Shown here piece after piece: positions 23,240 through 24,964 of a DNA stretch of 24,964 nucleotides. Numbering within the stretch: the stretch's first letter is position 1; each line of letters begins with the position of its first letter. The stretch spans positions 1-24,964 of the forward strand of contig UQXW01000033.1 in assembly GCA_900545215.1 (NCBI GenBank), in the 5' to 3' direction. A model generated the notes under the pieces. That model ran no database searches and was not told the origin of the DNA. It saw only the letters and a list, made by a program, of their open reading frames with translations. The DNA is from an uncultured Bacteroidota bacterium (GTDB taxonomy: Bacteria; Bacteroidota; Bacteroidia; Bacteroidales; P3). A program made the translations under genes and the position numbers.

Positions 23240-24478
23240 ATGGGAAAGATAGTAATAATAAGCATAGCAGTCTTCTTAATCATAGTCTTGCTGTTGGTGG
23301 CAGTGCTTCTTTACGCCAGAAAAAAATTGGTACCGCAAGGCAAGGTGAAGATTAATATCAACGATAAGAAAGAACTCGAAGTAGAAAGCGGCTCTTCCAT
23401 ACTTGCAACCCTTGCCGCAGAGAAGATATTCCTACCTTCGGCATGCGGAGGACAAGGAACATGCGGAATGTGCAAATGTAAAGTCTTGGAAGGCGGCGGA
23501 GAAATGCTCCCTACCGAGAAACCGCACTTTTCAAGAAAGCAACAACAAGAACACTACCGTTTGGGCTGTCAGGTAAAAGTAAAAGAAAACATGAAAATAC
23601 AGATACCTGACGAAATCTTCGGCATAAAGAAATGGGAATGTGAAGTTATAAGCAACCATAACGTTGCAACATTCATAAAACAATTCGTCGTTAAACTACC
23701 GGAAGGAGAAACCCTTAATTTCCGAAGCGGAGGATACATACAAATCGATGTGCCTGCATGTACCATAAACTACAAAGACATGGACATCGACCCTAAATAC
23801 CATGCCGATTGGGATAAATTCAAAGTATGGGATTTGGTCATGAAGAACCCTGAACCATGTTTCAGAGCCTATTCCATGGCAAACCACCCTGCCGAGAACA
23901 ACATCATAATGTTGAACATTCGTATTGCCACCCCGCCATTGGATAGAGAACATGGTGGTTGGGCAAAAGTCAACCCGGGAGTATGCTCGTCATATATCTG
24001 GTCATTGAAACCGGGCGACAAAGTAACAATCTCCGGACCTTACGGAGAGTTCTTCATAAAAGACACCGACAAAGAAATGATGTTTATCGGAGGAGGAGTC
24101 GGAATGGCTCCGATGCGTTCGCATATTTTCGACCTTTTCAAAACACATCACACCAAAAGGAAAGCCTCTTTCTGGTACGGAGCAAGAGCTATCAAAGACT
24201 TGTTTTATGTAGATGAATTTGAAGAAATTGCGAAAGAAAATCCGAACTTTTCATACCACATAGCCCTATCCGCACCTGACCCTACGGATAACTGGACAGG
24301 CTACACCGGATTTATACACGATGTGATATATAACAACTACCTTAAAGACCATAAAGAACCCGAAGAAATAGAATACTACCTATGCGGACCGCCACCGATG
24401 ATAGCAGCCGTATTGAAGATGTTGGACTCTTTGGGAGTACCGCCCGAGAACATCATGTACGATAACTTCGGAAGCTAA
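23240..24478 (+). CDS. nqrF: Na+-translocating NADH:quinone reductase subunit F
   Basis: NqrF is the NADH-oxidising entry subunit. The 412-residue protein has one N-terminal membrane helix (IVIISIAVFLIIVLLLVAVLL) and a ferredoxin-type [2Fe-2S] domain. Its ligands are Cys69, Cys75, Cys78 and Cys110 (SACGGQGTCGMC and LGCQV). An FAD domain (RAYSMANHP) and an NADH-binding domain (GGGVGMAPMRSH, then YYLCGPPPMI) follow. The C-terminal NIMYDNFGS is the usual family ending. Every cofactor motif is intact and the length matches the family. It ends the operon and is followed 22 bases later by a strong terminator hairpin. Confidence 0.97.
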   Translation: MGKIVIISIAVFLIIVLLLVAVLLYARKKLVPQGKVKININDKKELEVESGSSILATLAAEKIFLPSACGGQGTCGMCKCKVLEGGGEMLPTEKPHFSRKQQQEHYRLGCQVKVKENMKIQIPDEIFGIKKWECEVISNHNVATFIKQFVVKLPEGETLNFRSGGYIQIDVPACTINYKDMDIDPKYHADWDKFKVWDLVMKNPEPCFRAYSMANHPAENNIIMLNIRIATPPLDREHGGWAKVNPGVCSSYIWSLKPGDKVTISGPYGEFFIKDTDKEMMFIGGGVGMAPMRSHIFDLFKTHHTKRKASFWYGARAIKDLFYVDEFEEIAKENPNFSYHIALSAPDPTDNWTGYTGFIHDVIYNNYLKDHKEPEEIEYYLCGPPPMIAAVLKMLDSLGVPPENIMYDNFGS

Positions 24479-24500
24479 CCACAGAAATGACTTATACCAT

Positions 24501-24528
24501 AAGGCGTCTCAAATCTTTGAGACGCCTT
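24501..24528 (+). terminator. nqr operon terminator hairpin
   Basis: A perfect 13-base inverted repeat (AAGGCGTCTCAAA and TTTGAGACGCCTT) with a two-base centre forms a stable stem. It is followed by ACTTT and then the intron start. The normal U-run is therefore cut short or separated by the insertion. Confidence 0.85.
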
Positions 24529-24533
24529 ACTTT

Positions 24534-24964
24534 GTATGCTCGGCATGAGCATTGTCTAACGGGTGGAAGTCCCGAGTAAGCCCTAATAGCGGGAATTACA
24601 TAGCCAAAGGCAAGGGTGTCCATCGTGAGTTGGAATCTGAAAGAAGCCGGCGGCAAACATCTGACCTAACGGACAGAAACTTCATACAAGGCATATGACC
24701 GTGGGTAAGGTTGCTGAACAAACCAAAGCCCTATTGCTATTCGGAACGGTCGGTGTAAATGAAGTGGGTATAAGATGGAAAGACAATGCCCTTATCCGAG
24801 GAGGTCTCACGGACGCTTCAAATAGTTTTTTTTACGAAAGAAGCGGAGTAAAGCTTGCCGTGAGAAGTCAGCAGACGCCATAGTAGTGCAATAGTCGATA
24901 ACGTTGCACGAAGGGCTGAACCTAACAATTAAACGATAGTAATTGAAACATACCTTATGAAGGA
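24534..24964 (+). mobile_element. Group II intron, class C, 5' portion (cut by window end)
   Basis: The RNA-like sequence from GTATG at 24534 follows the group IIC ribozyme plan as known from the Oceanobacillus iheyensis intron. It opens GTATGCTCGGCATGAGCA (compare GUGUGCCCGGCAUGGGUG). Later come GGGTGGAAGTCCCGA, GCAAGGGTGTCC, TTGGAATCTGAAAGAAGC, GGCGGCAAAC and AACTTCATAC. The domain I/II parts include AACAAACCAAAGCCC and TAAATGAAG, then CGAGGAGGTCT and finally GTCAGCAGACGCCATAGTA. The boundary right after a terminator hairpin is the hallmark insertion site of this class. The insertion is co-directional with nqrF. The intron protein (reverse transcriptase/maturase) should begin in domain IV; an ATG at 24957 is a candidate but only eight bases of it are in the window. 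GTATG differs from the usual GTGYG 5' end at one position. Whether the intron is active cannot be judged. Confidence 0.88.

Noticed and set aside
18697..24478. Rnf electron-transport complex instead of Na+-NQR
   Set aside because: The gene order A-F, the NqrA-type first subunit and an NqrF with FAD/NADH domains and C-terminal NIMYDNFGS identify Na+-NQR.
24695..24883. A 62-codon frame inside the intron
   Set aside because: It falls within the structured ribozyme domains I-III and has no protein similarity that I can see; the intron protein is expected after domain III.

Overview
The window looks like a chromosomal segment of a Bacteroidetes bacterium, probably Bacteroidales. Several signals support this. 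Promoter -7 boxes of the Bacteroidetes form TAnnTTTG (TACCTTTG, TAACTTTG, TATTTTTG) sit upstream of many genes. There is a GldB-type lipoprotein, a protein with a type IX secretion (T9SS) C-terminal sorting domain, a DUF4294 protein, a YwqK/MORN-like lipoprotein, a FucP-type sugar permease and a full nqrABCDEF operon. TGA is used as an ordinary stop codon. The genus cannot be named from this sequence.

Layout, left to right. (1) 30-893 (+) is the C-terminal part of a phospholipase D/cardiolipin synthase-like protein whose 5' end is interrupted. (2) 915-2210 (-) holds a secreted protein of unknown function and a YwqK/MORN-like lipoprotein. (3) 2400-7817 (-) is an apparent operon read as lpxD, gldB-like, an LTA-synthase-family membrane phosphotransferase, a diacylglycerol-kinase-family lipid kinase and a SUI1/YciH factor; it is an envelope and lipid gene set. 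The phosphotransferase gene is broken by a 64-bp insertion. (4) 7919-10608 (-) holds a TPR protein overlapped with yicC. (5) 10729-14493 (+) holds a PASTA protein, a T9SS-sorted surface protein and an RluA-family pseudouridine synthase, all overlapping or touching. (6) 14633-18586 (+) holds a sugar permease, clpX, a DUF4294 protein and an NlpC/P60 peptidase. (7) 18697-24478 (+) is the complete Na+-translocating NADH:quinone oxidoreductase operon, ending in a strong terminator hairpin. (8) From 24534 to the window end is the 5' part of a group IIC intron inserted directly after that terminator.

Three signals are not explained by the genes. First, three loci (2316-2399, 6677-6760, 14520-14603) carry four-unit arrays with an exact 21-bp period and a core AAACGCCG. 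Read in one frame, all 12 units keep an Arg-Arg pair, giving heptads of the form h-K-R-R-x-x-x. Second, the LTA-synthase-family gene contains a 64-bp insertion made of a 34-bp tandem duplication plus a perfect inverted copy of a piece of the same gene about 390 bp away. This is the signature of a template switch, either a real mutation or an amplification/assembly chimera. Third, the IIC intron sits at the end of a major energy operon.
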